64,000 bases of DNA from Sinomicrobium oceani. GTDB lineage: Bacteria; Bacteroidota; Bacteroidia; Flavobacteriales; Flavobacteriaceae. The notes beneath the pieces were generated by a model, which did not search any database, had not been told where the DNA came from, and worked only from the letters and a program-made list of their open reading frames with translations. Below are positions 44,118-54,148 of the stretch, one piece after another. Made by a program: the position numbers and the translations under genes. The stretch's first letter is position 1. The number at the start of each line of letters is the position of its first letter. Location of the stretch: NCBI RefSeq assembly GCF_900119185.1, contig NZ_FPJE01000026.1:1-64000 (forward strand), written 5' to 3'.

Positions 44118-45857
44118 TTACCACCCTTTGTTTTGTATCAGCGCATTAAACTTGAGGATTTCCCCGTAAGGCACAGGTCCGTAATTCATATATTCCAGGT
44201 ATCGCCTGTTCTCTACGTCTATCGCCTGATGATTTCCGTTTTCTATCTGTACCCCCCTGGCCGTCTCGTTGAGATCTTCCGTCCAGCGACGCAAATCCCA
44301 GAAACGAAAGCCTTCGAAACACAGCTCCAGCCGGCGCTCATTCCAGATCAGTTCCCGCATGGCAGCCTTATCGGATTTTACCGATTCGAGGTAATCATCG
44401 GGAGCGATCCCTGCCCGACTGCGTATTGCAGCTATGACATCGTATGCAGAAAAACCGAACGAACCACTTCCGGTAGGGCCCCATGCTTCGTTGGCAGCCT
44501 CAGCGTATGAGAGATACAGTTCGGTGTACCGTATGCGCGGCTTGTAATGTTTCTGATTGTTGGTAGTCACCGGATTGAGGTTGACATCCTGTCGCAGTAG
44601 TTTGCGAAGATAATAGCCGGTTCTCGTAGAGGTCTCTACCTTGTTCAGGGCATCATTGGTATTACCGTCTGCCGCAGTGGTTATCGTTGTATTTCCCGGA
44701 CCTGCAGTATCTCCGTTAACAAGGATATAGGTCTTTAACCGGGGATCTCTGCCGGTATACGGGTCTGCAGGGTCGTATCCGGAAGCCGCTTCACCGATGG
44801 GATATCCGTTGGCCATGGGGAAGGCATCTACGAGGTTTTGCGTGGGATTCAGCCTTCCGTTGCCGTATAATGTGGGCGGAAAATGGTCGGATTCCAGGCC
44901 GTTGCTTTCGGAGATATCTCCCCGCCACAATATTTCGGGCGGATTTACCCCGGCTTCCAGACTGTTTATCTCGGAGACATTGGAATACCATGTCCATCCG
45001 TTAGGAGCTATACCGCCTACACCCCCGTTTAAGGTGAGGAATTCCCCGGCATAACCGGCAGCATCTGCCCATGTTGTGGTATTTCCGTTGCTATATGCCG
45101 GACTGGCAGCCAGCAAGGCAGCCTGCGCACGCACTGCCATAGCAATACGCCCTGACATACGCTGCCGGGCAAAATCCCCGAATACCCGATTGTAATCGTC
45201 CAGGTTTCCTTCGAAACCGGAAGGCATTTCACCGGAAACATTCTCAAAATCCAGGGGCAGCAGCGCTGTAGCCTGCTCTATATCGCTATAGAGTTGCTGC
45301 ATACAGGCTTCGAACGTTGCTCTGGGCTGATTAAAATCGGATTCCGGAGTTTCGGGCTCAAGCAGGATCGGGACCCCAAGCAGTTCCCCGTTTTCTCCCC
45401 AGCCTGCATGCGACTGCAGCAGATGGTACATGTACATGGCACGCAGACCATAGGCCTCCCCCTTGAGACGGTCGCGAAACATGTGACTGACTTCTTCGTC
45501 ATTGGCCCAGGTGACTTTATCGGCTTCGGCCAGGAAAATATTGAGATACTGTATGGCGGCCCTCGAATTGGTCCACTGGTTCACCGGGTTATTGTTTGCG
45601 GTCCATTGTCCCGTAGCCATTTTCAGGTAATTATTTCCTGTATTATTACTTACCGCATCATCGGTAGCCACATCGTTAAAAGACCACGATCCTGAAGGGA
45701 TACGGGTATAACCGTTGAGCAATATACCCTGTGCATACGTAGCTTCTTCGTACATATCGTCGAGTCCCCGGTTATTCTCTATAGCAGGATCGAAAAGGTC
45801 ATCGCAACCGCTGAGTACAAAGACGATAGCTAAAAAACGGAATAATCTTCTGGTCAT
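44118..45857 (-). CDS. xusD: SusD-like xylan-binding lipoprotein (second pair)
   Basis: This 579-residue surface lipoprotein (lipobox VLSGC, Cys18) caps the adjacent SusC (45874-48897). SusD hallmarks are visible: AYGLRAMYMYHLLQSHAGWG in the TPR region, YTELYLSYAEAANEAWGP, and LIWNERRLELCFEGFRFWDLRRW near the C-terminus. The ATG at 45855-45857 was chosen because it begins the lipoprotein signal; a longer frame would overlap the end of susC. It lies 16 bp after that gene. In the xus operon this is the second SusD, expected to bind xylo-oligosaccharides of a different size or decoration than the first. Confidence 0.9.
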   Translation of the reverse strand: MTRRLFRFLAIVFVLSGCDDLFDPAIENNRGLDDMYEEATYAQGILLNGYTRIPSGSWSFNDVATDDAVSNNTGNNYLKMATGQWTANNNPVNQWTNSRAAIQYLNIFLAEADKVTWANDEEVSHMFRDRLKGEAYGLRAMYMYHLLQSHAGWGENGELLGVPILLEPETPESDFNQPRATFEACMQQLYSDIEQATALLPLDFENVSGEMPSGFEGNLDDYNRVFGDFARQRMSGRIAMAVRAQAALLAASPAYSNGNTTTWADAAGYAGEFLTLNGGVGGIAPNGWTWYSNVSEINSLEAGVNPPEILWRGDISESNGLESDHFPPTLYGNGRLNPTQNLVDAFPMANGYPIGEAASGYDPADPYTGRDPRLKTYILVNGDTAGPGNTTITTAADGNTNDALNKVETSTRTGYYLRKLLRQDVNLNPVTTNNQKHYKPRIRYTELYLSYAEAANEAWGPTGSGSFGFSAYDVIAAIRSRAGIAPDDYLESVKSDKAAMRELIWNERRLELCFEGFRFWDLRRWTEDLNETARGVQIENGNHQAIDVENRRYLEYMNYGPVPYGEILKFNALIQNKGW

Positions 45858-45873
45858 CTTTTTGCTTTTAAGG

Positions 45874-48800
45874 TTAAAATAATGCTTTGATTCCCAGGTT
45901 ATAGAACCTGGTCTGGGGCGCACCGCCCACATTGAGTTCGAGCAGCTTTCTCTCGGAAGCTATGGTCAGTAGGTTCGCTCCGTTGAGATAGACTCCCATT
46001 TCTCGGACAAACGATCCTTTGAAAAGCCTTTCCGGAAGTTTATAAGATACCTGTACCCTCGAGAGATCGAAGCGGTTGGTACTATACATCCAGAAGTCGG
46101 AAGAGCGCAGGTTGTTATCGCTGTTGAGTGTGGTTAACCTCGGGTAGTCGGCGGAGTTTGCGGTCTCTTCGGTCCATCGCCCCCGTACTACTTCGGAATA
46201 CTTGTCTTCTCCGTCTATCCAGAAATAAGAATTGTTACGCATGGCATGTGCTCCGAACCGGCCTGTTGCCAGGGCAAAAAACGTCAGCTCTTTCCATCGT
46301 GCCGTAAGGTGCAGCCCGAGCGATAAAGGAGCCCCGCTCCAACCGCCTCTGCCCAGATACACTTCGTCCTGTACATCTATGATACCATCGCCGTTCTGAT
46401 CTTTATACCTGATATCCCCGGGACGTACTTGTCCGAAACTCTGAGAAGGTGCATCTGCAATTTCATCTTCACTGGCAAAGAAGCCCATACTTTCGAGTCC
46501 CCAGATAGCGTCGAGAGGTTTTCCTTCCCTGTTCTGGTAACTGTTCTCATAGATCTCGGCCCTTTTGGTTGCCCTGGTATTGTAGTACATCCCGGATACA
46601 CCCAAAGTCCAGTCTATGGTCCCGAAGCGCTTATTTACATTGATGTTGAAATCAAAACCTGCACGTCGGTCGTTGTTGTAATTTACGTAGGGAATAAAGG
46701 AAGATACCGGCCATCCCGTACTGAAGTAACTTGGGTACAACACGGAAGCCTGAATAACATTCCCCTGGATTTCGTTGAGGAAAAACGAACCTTTGAATTG
46801 TAACATTTTGTCAAAAAAAGTACCGTCGAGCCCGATATTGATCTCTTTTCTTTTGGCAAAAGAAAGATCAGGGTTTTCTCCTCTCCTGGAGTCCGTAGAC
46901 TGCCCCAGTGATCCGTCTCTCCAGTTAAACCAGGCTCCGTCCGTCTGTGTATAGATATTCTGGTAGAGGTAATAATCGGAAATATCCAGATCGGTGTGAA
47001 GTATTCCTCCGGATGCAAAGAGCTTGAGATCATCCACCACAGAAGCATCGGCCATAAATTCTTCTTCACTGATTCGCCAGCCGAGCGTCATGACGGGGGA
47101 GAAAGCAGCGCGGTTTCCTTTAGGTAAACGAGCCGAATGAATAGCCGCTCCATCAAAATCGACATAATATTTTTGCAGGTAATTATAGCCAAGATGTAAC
47201 CCGAGATTTGCATTGCTTATCCTGTGATACTCCTGCGATTCGCTTTGCTGATATCCGGATGCGATGAGCATTGCGGAGATATTATGGACTTTGTCTATGG
47301 TTTTGATATAATCGAACTGTCCGGAAAACGCAATGGTCTGCTGGTAATAACTGTTGCTGATATTCTGCACCCCGGAACGGGCGTCCTCCCCATATTTGAT
47401 CAGGCTTCCGATCTGATCAAAACCCGCATAGGTATTCCAGACCGGTTGATAAACCGCATAGTTGTTGTTATAGGACTGGTTATACGAGGTCGAATAATCG
47501 ACGGCAAACATGGTTTTAAAGCTGAGGCCTTCGAGCAATCCGCCGAGGTCTGCCCGGATAGCGGTATTAAACTGGAACTGTCTGCTCGTGTATTTGTTGT
47601 ATCCTCCGGCATAGATACTGGCAAACGGGTTGGTCTGATCCAGCTGTGTTCCGCCCAGAAGATATTTTCCGTCGATGAGATAGCTGCTGTTGTTTACGAG
47701 GTTCCAGGAATTTTCGTCGCCTTCCTCCAGCATATCCACAGGGACCAGCGGTGTAAAACGATAAGGCCTAAGCGAAGCGGCATTACCCCAGTAATCGGTA
47801 TTGACGCCCCGGCCGCTGTAATAAATGGCTGTTCCGCCTATAGTACAGGATATAAAGTCGTTGAGATCGATGTCTACATTACCCCGGATATTAAAACGCT
47901 GTGTACGGTTGTTCCCGGCTTCTCCGAAATTCAACAGGTCTCCTGCCGTCCAGAAACCCAGATTGGTGTAGTATTTGGCCAGCTTGTTCCCTCCCGATAT
48001 TTCTACGGTTGCATCATATCGTTCATAAGCCTTCTTCAGGTATTCGGAGGAGTAGTAATCTACATCCGGATAGCGGAAAGGATTATCTCCGGAAGCATAG
48101 TTATAAATCGTTTCATCGTTATAGAGAGGCTGTAGCCCGTCATTGACCCTGGCTTCGTTATATAGGGTCATGTATTCTGCCGAACCGAGATATTTCGGAT
48201 ATCGTTTGGGAACATACAATCCGGCATCGACACGAACGTCGATCTGTTGCTTTTGTATTTTACCCTTCTTGGTGGTGATGTAAATTACTCCTTTTGCAGC
48301 CCTGCTTCCGTACAGGGATACGGCAGCTATTCCTTTGAGTACCGTTACCTGTTCTATTTCGGTTGGCATCACGGTTCCCGCATCGCGCGGGACCCCGTCT
48401 ATAAGTACGAGATAACTGTTCATTCCCCAGATATTTCCGTTATACCCTTCGGCAAAAACGTCGAGTCCTTCCAGGCTGTACGTCGTGTAATTCTTATCGA
48501 GTATCTCCGGGAGGTTTACTGCCGAAATTCCCCCGATAAGGTCCTTTTCTTCTACCTGCCGGAAAGCCACCTGTATAGGTTTACCATCCTTTCCGGGTTC
48601 CAGCACGACTTCGTACATATCGGGTGTAGCAGCTACCGAGGTACTTTTATAACCTTCGGCGCTAATAGCGAGTATGGAGTTGAGAGGGACTTCGATGGCA
48701 AACGCTCCCAAAGTATCGGTAAGGACCGAAGCGCCGTTGCTGTAACTCCGTACCGTGGCCCCTACGATAGTCTCTCCGTCGGCACCGTGGACCAATGCTT

Positions 48801-48897
48801 TGATCTCGACATCATCCTCGTTCTGCGCCTGGAGAAACAGGGAAAACAGGAGTGCGATTAAAGCAGTTACCTTTTTTTGTTGCAATATATATTTCAT
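45874..48897 (-). CDS. xusC: SusC-like TonB-dependent xylan transporter (second pair)
   Basis: This 1007-residue outer-membrane transporter has a signal peptide (to about 24), a carboxypeptidase-D-like domain (about 30-105, KALVHGADGETIVGATV), a plug with divergent sequence (YSLEGLDVFAEGYNGNIWG, YLVLIDGVPRD, VTVLKGIAAVSLYGSRAAKG) and a barrel to the C-terminus. It differs strongly from the first SusC (50936-54148): it lacks a clear LDEVVVVGYG box, having VFRQVEEKDLIGG at that place. This asymmetry of the two SusCs is also seen in known xus operons. It follows xusB by 146 bp, the largest gap within the operon, where a small hairpin lies at 48931-48944. Confidence 0.9.
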   Translation of the reverse strand: MKYILQQKKVTALIALLFSLFLQAQNEDDVEIKALVHGADGETIVGATVRSYSNGASVLTDTLGAFAIEVPLNSILAISAEGYKSTSVAATPDMYEVVLEPGKDGKPIQVAFRQVEEKDLIGGISAVNLPEILDKNYTTYSLEGLDVFAEGYNGNIWGMNSYLVLIDGVPRDAGTVMPTEIEQVTVLKGIAAVSLYGSRAAKGVIYITTKKGKIQKQQIDVRVDAGLYVPKRYPKYLGSAEYMTLYNEARVNDGLQPLYNDETIYNYASGDNPFRYPDVDYYSSEYLKKAYERYDATVEISGGNKLAKYYTNLGFWTAGDLLNFGEAGNNRTQRFNIRGNVDIDLNDFISCTIGGTAIYYSGRGVNTDYWGNAASLRPYRFTPLVPVDMLEEGDENSWNLVNNSSYLIDGKYLLGGTQLDQTNPFASIYAGGYNKYTSRQFQFNTAIRADLGGLLEGLSFKTMFAVDYSTSYNQSYNNNYAVYQPVWNTYAGFDQIGSLIKYGEDARSGVQNISNSYYQQTIAFSGQFDYIKTIDKVHNISAMLIASGYQQSESQEYHRISNANLGLHLGYNYLQKYYVDFDGAAIHSARLPKGNRAAFSPVMTLGWRISEEEFMADASVVDDLKLFASGGILHTDLDISDYYLYQNIYTQTDGAWFNWRDGSLGQSTDSRRGENPDLSFAKRKEINIGLDGTFFDKMLQFKGSFFLNEIQGNVIQASVLYPSYFSTGWPVSSFIPYVNYNNDRRAGFDFNINVNKRFGTIDWTLGVSGMYYNTRATKRAEIYENSYQNREGKPLDAIWGLESMGFFASEDEIADAPSQSFGQVRPGDIRYKDQNGDGIIDVQDEVYLGRGGWSGAPLSLGLHLTARWKELTFFALATGRFGAHAMRNNSYFWIDGEDKYSEVVRGRWTEETANSADYPRLTTLNSDNNLRSSDFWMYSTNRFDLSRVQVSYKLPERLFKGSFVREMGVYLNGANLLTIASERKLLELNVGGAPQTRFYNLGIKALF

Positions 48898-48930
48898 CTG
48901 TTCTTTATATTTGTTTTTCAGCGGTCAGAT

Positions 48931-48944
48931 CTGCCTTCCGGCAG
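48931..48944 (-). other. Small hairpin between xusB and xusC
   Basis: CTGCC-TTCC-GGCAG is a perfect 5-bp stem with a tight loop in the 146-bp gap of the operon. There is no T run, so it is more likely an mRNA stability or processing element than a terminator. Confidence 0.3.
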
Positions 48945-49043
48945 GCGAATGGAATGCCTGAAAACATGATCTGTAGGTTCGCACGAAAAGTTAATAGGCA
49001 TTTCATTTTCATTCCCGGATTCAATGATACGGACCACGCCATA

Positions 49044-50924
49044 TTACCATCCCGGATTTTGTGAGAATTCCAGGTACATATTAACGTCGGCATTTTTCAG
49101 GGGCAGCCAGTAATGCTTACTGCTGAAATCCCTTTCCAGGATAACCTGTTCTCTAAGGTTCAGTACCCTGTTTTCCGAAGGGTCGCTGGTACTGAAGTCG
49201 TCTGCTCTGTCAAATTCTACCGATTTTTTAAGGGTATAAGGGCGTTCGGTAAGCAGCAGCCACCTTCTAAGATCATTAAAGCGATGTCCTTCGAAAGAAA
49301 GTTCTACGGCACGTTCTCTTCGCAATTCCTCCGTAAAAGCTTCGAGTGATCCGGTAAACCGGGAAGCTACGGCACCTACGGACGCTCTTTCCCGAATGAC
49401 GTTCACCGCTTCCACGGCGGTACGGGAATAGGCGGGGTCTTTTCCCTGAGGTGAGCTGTACCCCTGTGAAGCCGCTTCGGCATACATCAGGTAGATATCG
49501 GCAAGGCGCATATAGGGAATGTGAATATTAAGGCTGTTTCCATAACCGTAGCCGTCGTCGTATTTATTGGCCGTACGCGGGATAAACTTATACAACAGGT
49601 ATCCTGTACGGCTACCGGTACTGACATTGCGATAGCTTCCTCCCGTGTAGAGGTTGGCATAACGATTGGGTTCGTCGGTCGTGCTTCCCTGGACACATTT
49701 TACGCCATCGTACACGATGTCGTTATAGAAACGCGGATCACGGTTCTTCCAGGGGTATTCCGGGTCATAGCCCGATTCGGGATCGGCCTGTGTGATATCT
49801 TCGATGGGCAGCCCGTTGGCCATTCCGTAATAATCTACATAATTGGCCGTGGGCAAAAATTTCACATCTCCATCGGCGAGTACGGGTGCAGGCTGATACT
49901 GCTTGCTCGTCCCCCAGTTCGATCCGTTAGCTCCGTAATACGGTCCTCGAAATATGGCTTCGGTACTTCCGGGCATTTGCCAGTTCTGGCTGGAGGTATA
50001 AAAATTCTTGTAATATTCGGAAAAAGGAACCAACTGGTAAGGGGCTTCACCGCTTTCGCAAAGGTTCAGGGCCTCGGCCAATGCAGCAGCGGCCTTTTTA
50101 CAGAATTCGGCATTGTAGGTACCGCTCCCCGTAGACTCCTGATTCATCAGCGGGCTACCCGCCCACAGGTAATTCTTTCCGAAATATGCCAGGGCCATTA
50201 CTTTATTGATACGAAGCTGATTTTTTCCCAGTGTATTTTTACCTGGCGTTGTGTTATCCCAATCGGCCGGAAGAAGGGCCGCCGCCTGCCGGAAATCTTC
50301 TGCAGCCCGCTCGGCACACTCCTGGTAACCAAGTCTTGGTAATGTCAGCGGTTCGCTGCTCGGCAATACGGTATCTATATAAGGAAGCCCTCCGAAATAC
50401 TGCATGAACATAAAATGAAACCAGCCCCGGAAGAACAGTAATTGGCCTTTTACCAGGTTTTTTTCTTCCTCGGTAGCATCAGTCATTTTATCCATATGGG
50501 CCAGACCTATATTGGTCTTACGTATCCCGTACCACCCGAGCGACCACAGCGATTTGGTAAAGCGATCGTCATCGGTACTGGTATTATTGCGATCCATCCA
50601 TCCGGCCTGCCAGCCATCGTGCTCAGACTGCCAGCCCCAGAAATTTCCGTTATCGATTTTACACACAAAGTGAAAATCGCGTGCTGTGGATTGTATTTCA
50701 TCCTCTCCCCAGTTCCAGGAATTCGTCCAGTATGCATTGGTAAAATCCGGGATACAGTGGTATAGTTCTTCGGTAAAACCCTGGAAATTGGTAAAATTCT
50801 TAAATGCTTCCTCTTCAGACACCACAGAATCATCCGCCCTGTCCAGGTAACTTTCACAGGACACCAGTACAAACAGGTTCAATGCCATGCTTCCCAACAA
50901 TATGTTTTTCAGGTATTTTTTCAT
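49044..50924 (-). CDS. xusB: SusD-like xylan-binding lipoprotein (first pair)
   Basis: This is a 626-residue surface lipoprotein (lipobox VLVSC, Cys23, then ESYLDRADDS). SusD features are the helical GQLLFFRGWFHFMFMQYFGGLPYID, ADIYLMYAEAASQGY and the C-terminal RRERAVELSFEGHRFNDLRRW. It is among the longer SusD types, as expected for polysaccharide-binding members. It pairs with the SusC gene 11 bp upstream (50936-54148). By analogy to XusB it captures longer xylan fragments at the surface. Confidence 0.9.
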   Translation of the reverse strand: MKKYLKNILLGSMALNLFVLVSCESYLDRADDSVVSEEEAFKNFTNFQGFTEELYHCIPDFTNAYWTNSWNWGEDEIQSTARDFHFVCKIDNGNFWGWQSEHDGWQAGWMDRNNTSTDDDRFTKSLWSLGWYGIRKTNIGLAHMDKMTDATEEEKNLVKGQLLFFRGWFHFMFMQYFGGLPYIDTVLPSSEPLTLPRLGYQECAERAAEDFRQAAALLPADWDNTTPGKNTLGKNQLRINKVMALAYFGKNYLWAGSPLMNQESTGSGTYNAEFCKKAAAALAEALNLCESGEAPYQLVPFSEYYKNFYTSSQNWQMPGSTEAIFRGPYYGANGSNWGTSKQYQPAPVLADGDVKFLPTANYVDYYGMANGLPIEDITQADPESGYDPEYPWKNRDPRFYNDIVYDGVKCVQGSTTDEPNRYANLYTGGSYRNVSTGSRTGYLLYKFIPRTANKYDDGYGYGNSLNIHIPYMRLADIYLMYAEAASQGYSSPQGKDPAYSRTAVEAVNVIRERASVGAVASRFTGSLEAFTEELRRERAVELSFEGHRFNDLRRWLLLTERPYTLKKSVEFDRADDFSTSDPSENRVLNLREQVILERDFSSKHYWLPLKNADVNMYLEFSQNPGW

Positions 50925-50935
50925 AATTAGCAGTT

Positions 50936-53900
50936 TTAGAAAGTGAAGTTTACACCGAGATTATATCGTCTGACTGTAGGGTATGCTCCCTGAGAAGCCC
51001 ATCCGGTACCTGCGAAGTTAGACTCCCTGTCGTCGGGCATCTTGGTCCATACATACAGGTTGTTCCCGTTGACATAGACCCTTACGTTCTGAAGTCCGAG
51101 ATCCTTAACCCATTTGGTCCTGCTATCGAAAGTATAAGCGATCTCGGCATTTTTGAGCCGGAGATAGGAACCGTCGAACATGTACCGGTTACCGCTATTG
51201 TACCCGCTGGGTGTGGAAAGCCATCTCGGCATGGGTACATCGGCATTCGGGTTGTTTACAGACCAATAGCTTCCCTCGTCGTAAACCACATGGTTTTGCG
51301 AACTCAGGCTGGTAAGCACCACCTGCCGGGTAACGTTATTTACACCGTAGAACTGTACAAATGCACTGAATCCCTTCCAGTCGAATCCCACGGTAGTGTT
51401 GAAGGTATTCTGGGGAGAAGAGGAAAATCCGTAAGGTATATTATCGTAAGCATCGATTACACCGTCTCCGTTGTAGTCCAGGATAAAATAATTTCCGGGC
51501 AATTTCTGATTGTCATTGGTGTTGAACATCGTACTGGCATAAAGCTCGTCCCAGGTATTGTAATATCCATGACTGACGTGCGAGTAGGTCTGCCCGATCT
51601 GTTTTCCGGCTGTTTTCTGATAGTCCGGCAAAAGGGCTGCATCATCGGCATAAAGGATTTTATCCTTGGCATGGGTCATGTTGAAGTTTCCCCACAAGTG
51701 TAAGCCGGAAGGCAGGGTATAATTGAGCTTTAATGTCAGCTCGTATCCCTGGTTGGTCACCCTTCCGAGATTGGCCACGGGTGCATCGGTTCCGTAATAC
51801 GAAGGTATGGCCCTGCGATCTCCGGAAACCAGGACATCGGTACGTTTGTCGCGAAAGAAATCTATACTCCCTTCGACGAAGTTATTGAAGAAACCGAAGT
51901 CTACCCCGAGATTTGTCTTTGTTACCTTTTCCCAATGCACATCGGGGTTCCCGACGGATGCTTCTCTGTACCACACATAGGGACTTTGTTCTGCGGCTTC
52001 GCCGTTCATTCCCAAACGCGAACGCCCTCCGTAGGCCCATTGCGACATATACAACCACCTTCCGTTGACATTGTCATCTCCTATTTCTCCGTAAGAAGCC
52101 CGTATTTTCAGCATGTCTACAAAGGAGAGCGATCTCATAAAATCTTCATTGGAAACAGTCCATCCCACACCTCCGGAGGAGAAAAATGCAAAGCGGTTTT
52201 CTTTACCGAATTTTTCCGAGCCACTGTATGATCCATTGTATTCGATCATGTATTTGTTCTTCCAGTTGTATGTCGCCCGGAATACCCAGTCTTCACGATA
52301 ATGAGGTACTTCGCTACCCGTAGCATTCTCGTTGCGGTTGAAAAGTCCGGTAGCCGCGATATTGTGATCCTGGTCGATCGTTACGGCATAATCCAGCTGC
52401 ATCTGGTAAAAGAGTTTACGCCAGGTTGCATTATTGTCTACCGTACCGGGACTGGAAGACCATTTGACACCTTCCTGAAAATCGAAACGGTTGCTGTCGT
52501 CATAGCTTTGTTTGTAAAGCGGGATTCCTGTTTGCGGATCTATCCATTTTCTCTGGGTATCGTTATAGAGGTCGTTAACCCCCCGGTCTATTTCCAGGAA
52601 CGTGTTGTCAAGAGCAATGATCCCGGTAAATTTCAGACCTTTTACCAGCATATCGAGGTCCTGATTGATGGTGAAATCGGTAGTGAGCCTGGTCGTTGTC
52701 CTGTATTGTACCCCGCTCAATGCCAGCGCAAGCACGGAGTTTTCGGCTTTGCCCTCGTTCGGGGCATAATATCCCCAAGAGCCGTCGGAATATCTTGGAA
52801 GGAACACATCGGGAGCAGTGCTATATGCGGCTATCCACATACTGTATTCACCTCCGGTAGCGCCCCAGGGACTCTTTTTTACACCGTATGATCCTGCGAG
52901 GTTTACTTTGAGTACGGTAGATTTGGTCAACTGAAAATCGAGGTTACTACGTACGTTCAGACGGTTGAAACCGTAACCGGGCTGATAGCCCCTGTTGTTA
53001 TCGTATTGCTGCATGAGGTCACCTTCCCTCAGAAAGTCAGCGCTGGCAAAATATTTTACAAAGTCCGATCCCCCGCTGACATTGACATTGGCATTGTAAG
53101 ACATGGTATAATCACGGAACAAGGTATCGGCCCAGTCTACATTCGGGTAACGCTCTGCTTCCTCCAGGTTGGCCGGGTACCTGTATTTGTCTATGATCTC
53201 CTGCGGAAGATAATCGTTCCAGCTGTTCGGTGAAAGTCCGAGCTCGTATTCTATGACCCTGTTGCGGATACGAAGGGCATCATACGCATCGTATTTTCCG
53301 GGTAATTTGGAAGGTACCTTCATCGTGGTATTCACTCTTCCCCTTATGGTTGCTTTTCCTTCTTTTCCCCGCTTGGTCGTTATCATTATAACACCATTGG
53401 CTCCCCGAACCCCGTATACGGCAGTAGCCGAAGCATCTTTGAGGACGGATATGGACTCTACCGAACCTATATCCACGCTATTCATGGGACGTTCTATACC
53501 GTCTACGAGGATCAATGGTGAGGAGTTGTTCCAGGTACTGGTTCCGCGAATAAGGATCTGCGGATCTTCTTCTCCGGGCATTCCGGTACTGGCCGAGGTG
53601 ATAACCCCCGGAACATTCCCCGTCAGAGCAGCCCCGATACTGGATACGCCCCCGGCCCGCTCAAGTACTTTTCCTTCGGTCTGGGAAATCGCAGCAACAA
53701 CACTGGCCTTTTTCTGCACACCGTAGCCTACGACTACAACCTCATCGAGCTGGGTTTCGTCGGGGGTCATAATAATATTGATTACCGGGCCTTCGCGGGC
53801 ACTTATCTCGCGGGTGTTAAAGCCAATATAGCTGAACACCAGGACAACGTCGGAAGACGGTACTTCGATATCGTAATTTCCATCGATATCGGTTACGGTT

Positions 53901-54148
53901 CCCAGCCCACGGACACCCTTTACCACGACATTGGCACCCGGTATGCCGAGACCATCCTCGGAAGAGGTTACCTGCCCGGATATCCGGATCTGCTGCTCGG
54001 GATTTTCAGGAATGCCTGTGTTACGTATTGTTTCACCTTCTTTGCCAGGAAAGAAGTTACCGGCATAGGCATTGTCCTGGTACAACCACAACATGCAAAA
54101 GCAAAACAATACCGGTTTTAAAAGAACTTCTGGTAGTAATGATTTCAT
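50936..54148 (-). CDS. xusA: SusC-like TonB-dependent xylan transporter (first pair)
   Basis: This 1070-residue outer-membrane transporter heads the xus operon. It has a signal peptide (about 1-30), a carboxypeptidase-D-like domain (about 52-130, RISGQVTSSEDGLGIPGANVVV), the TonB-box region LDEVVVVGYGVQKKASVV, and a full SusC plug (IGAALTGNVPGVI, PLILVDGIERPM, ISVLKDASATAVYGVRGANG). The barrel ends RRYNLGVNFTF. It would pump xylo-oligosaccharides through the outer membrane using TonB energy. The six genes 54148 to 40897 are closely spaced on the minus strand, so one promoter in the 1.1-kb gap upstream probably drives all. No hybrid two-component regulator gene is adjacent. Confidence 0.92.
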   Translation of the reverse strand: MKSLLPEVLLKPVLFCFCMLWLYQDNAYAGNFFPGKEGETIRNTGIPENPEQQIRISGQVTSSEDGLGIPGANVVVKGVRGLGTVTDIDGNYDIEVPSSDVVLVFSYIGFNTREISAREGPVINIIMTPDETQLDEVVVVGYGVQKKASVVAAISQTEGKVLERAGGVSSIGAALTGNVPGVITSASTGMPGEEDPQILIRGTSTWNNSSPLILVDGIERPMNSVDIGSVESISVLKDASATAVYGVRGANGVIMITTKRGKEGKATIRGRVNTTMKVPSKLPGKYDAYDALRIRNRVIEYELGLSPNSWNDYLPQEIIDKYRYPANLEEAERYPNVDWADTLFRDYTMSYNANVNVSGGSDFVKYFASADFLREGDLMQQYDNNRGYQPGYGFNRLNVRSNLDFQLTKSTVLKVNLAGSYGVKKSPWGATGGEYSMWIAAYSTAPDVFLPRYSDGSWGYYAPNEGKAENSVLALALSGVQYRTTTRLTTDFTINQDLDMLVKGLKFTGIIALDNTFLEIDRGVNDLYNDTQRKWIDPQTGIPLYKQSYDDSNRFDFQEGVKWSSSPGTVDNNATWRKLFYQMQLDYAVTIDQDHNIAATGLFNRNENATGSEVPHYREDWVFRATYNWKNKYMIEYNGSYSGSEKFGKENRFAFFSSGGVGWTVSNEDFMRSLSFVDMLKIRASYGEIGDDNVNGRWLYMSQWAYGGRSRLGMNGEAAEQSPYVWYREASVGNPDVHWEKVTKTNLGVDFGFFNNFVEGSIDFFRDKRTDVLVSGDRRAIPSYYGTDAPVANLGRVTNQGYELTLKLNYTLPSGLHLWGNFNMTHAKDKILYADDAALLPDYQKTAGKQIGQTYSHVSHGYYNTWDELYASTMFNTNDNQKLPGNYFILDYNGDGVIDAYDNIPYGFSSSPQNTFNTTVGFDWKGFSAFVQFYGVNNVTRQVVLTSLSSQNHVVYDEGSYWSVNNPNADVPMPRWLSTPSGYNSGNRYMFDGSYLRLKNAEIAYTFDSRTKWVKDLGLQNVRVYVNGNNLYVWTKMPDDRESNFAGTGWASQGAYPTVRRYNLGVNFTF

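Noticed and set aside
49521-50342. 273-codon plus frame opposite xusB
   Set aside because: Antisense shadow of a clear SusD gene; composition follows the reverse complement of the real gene.
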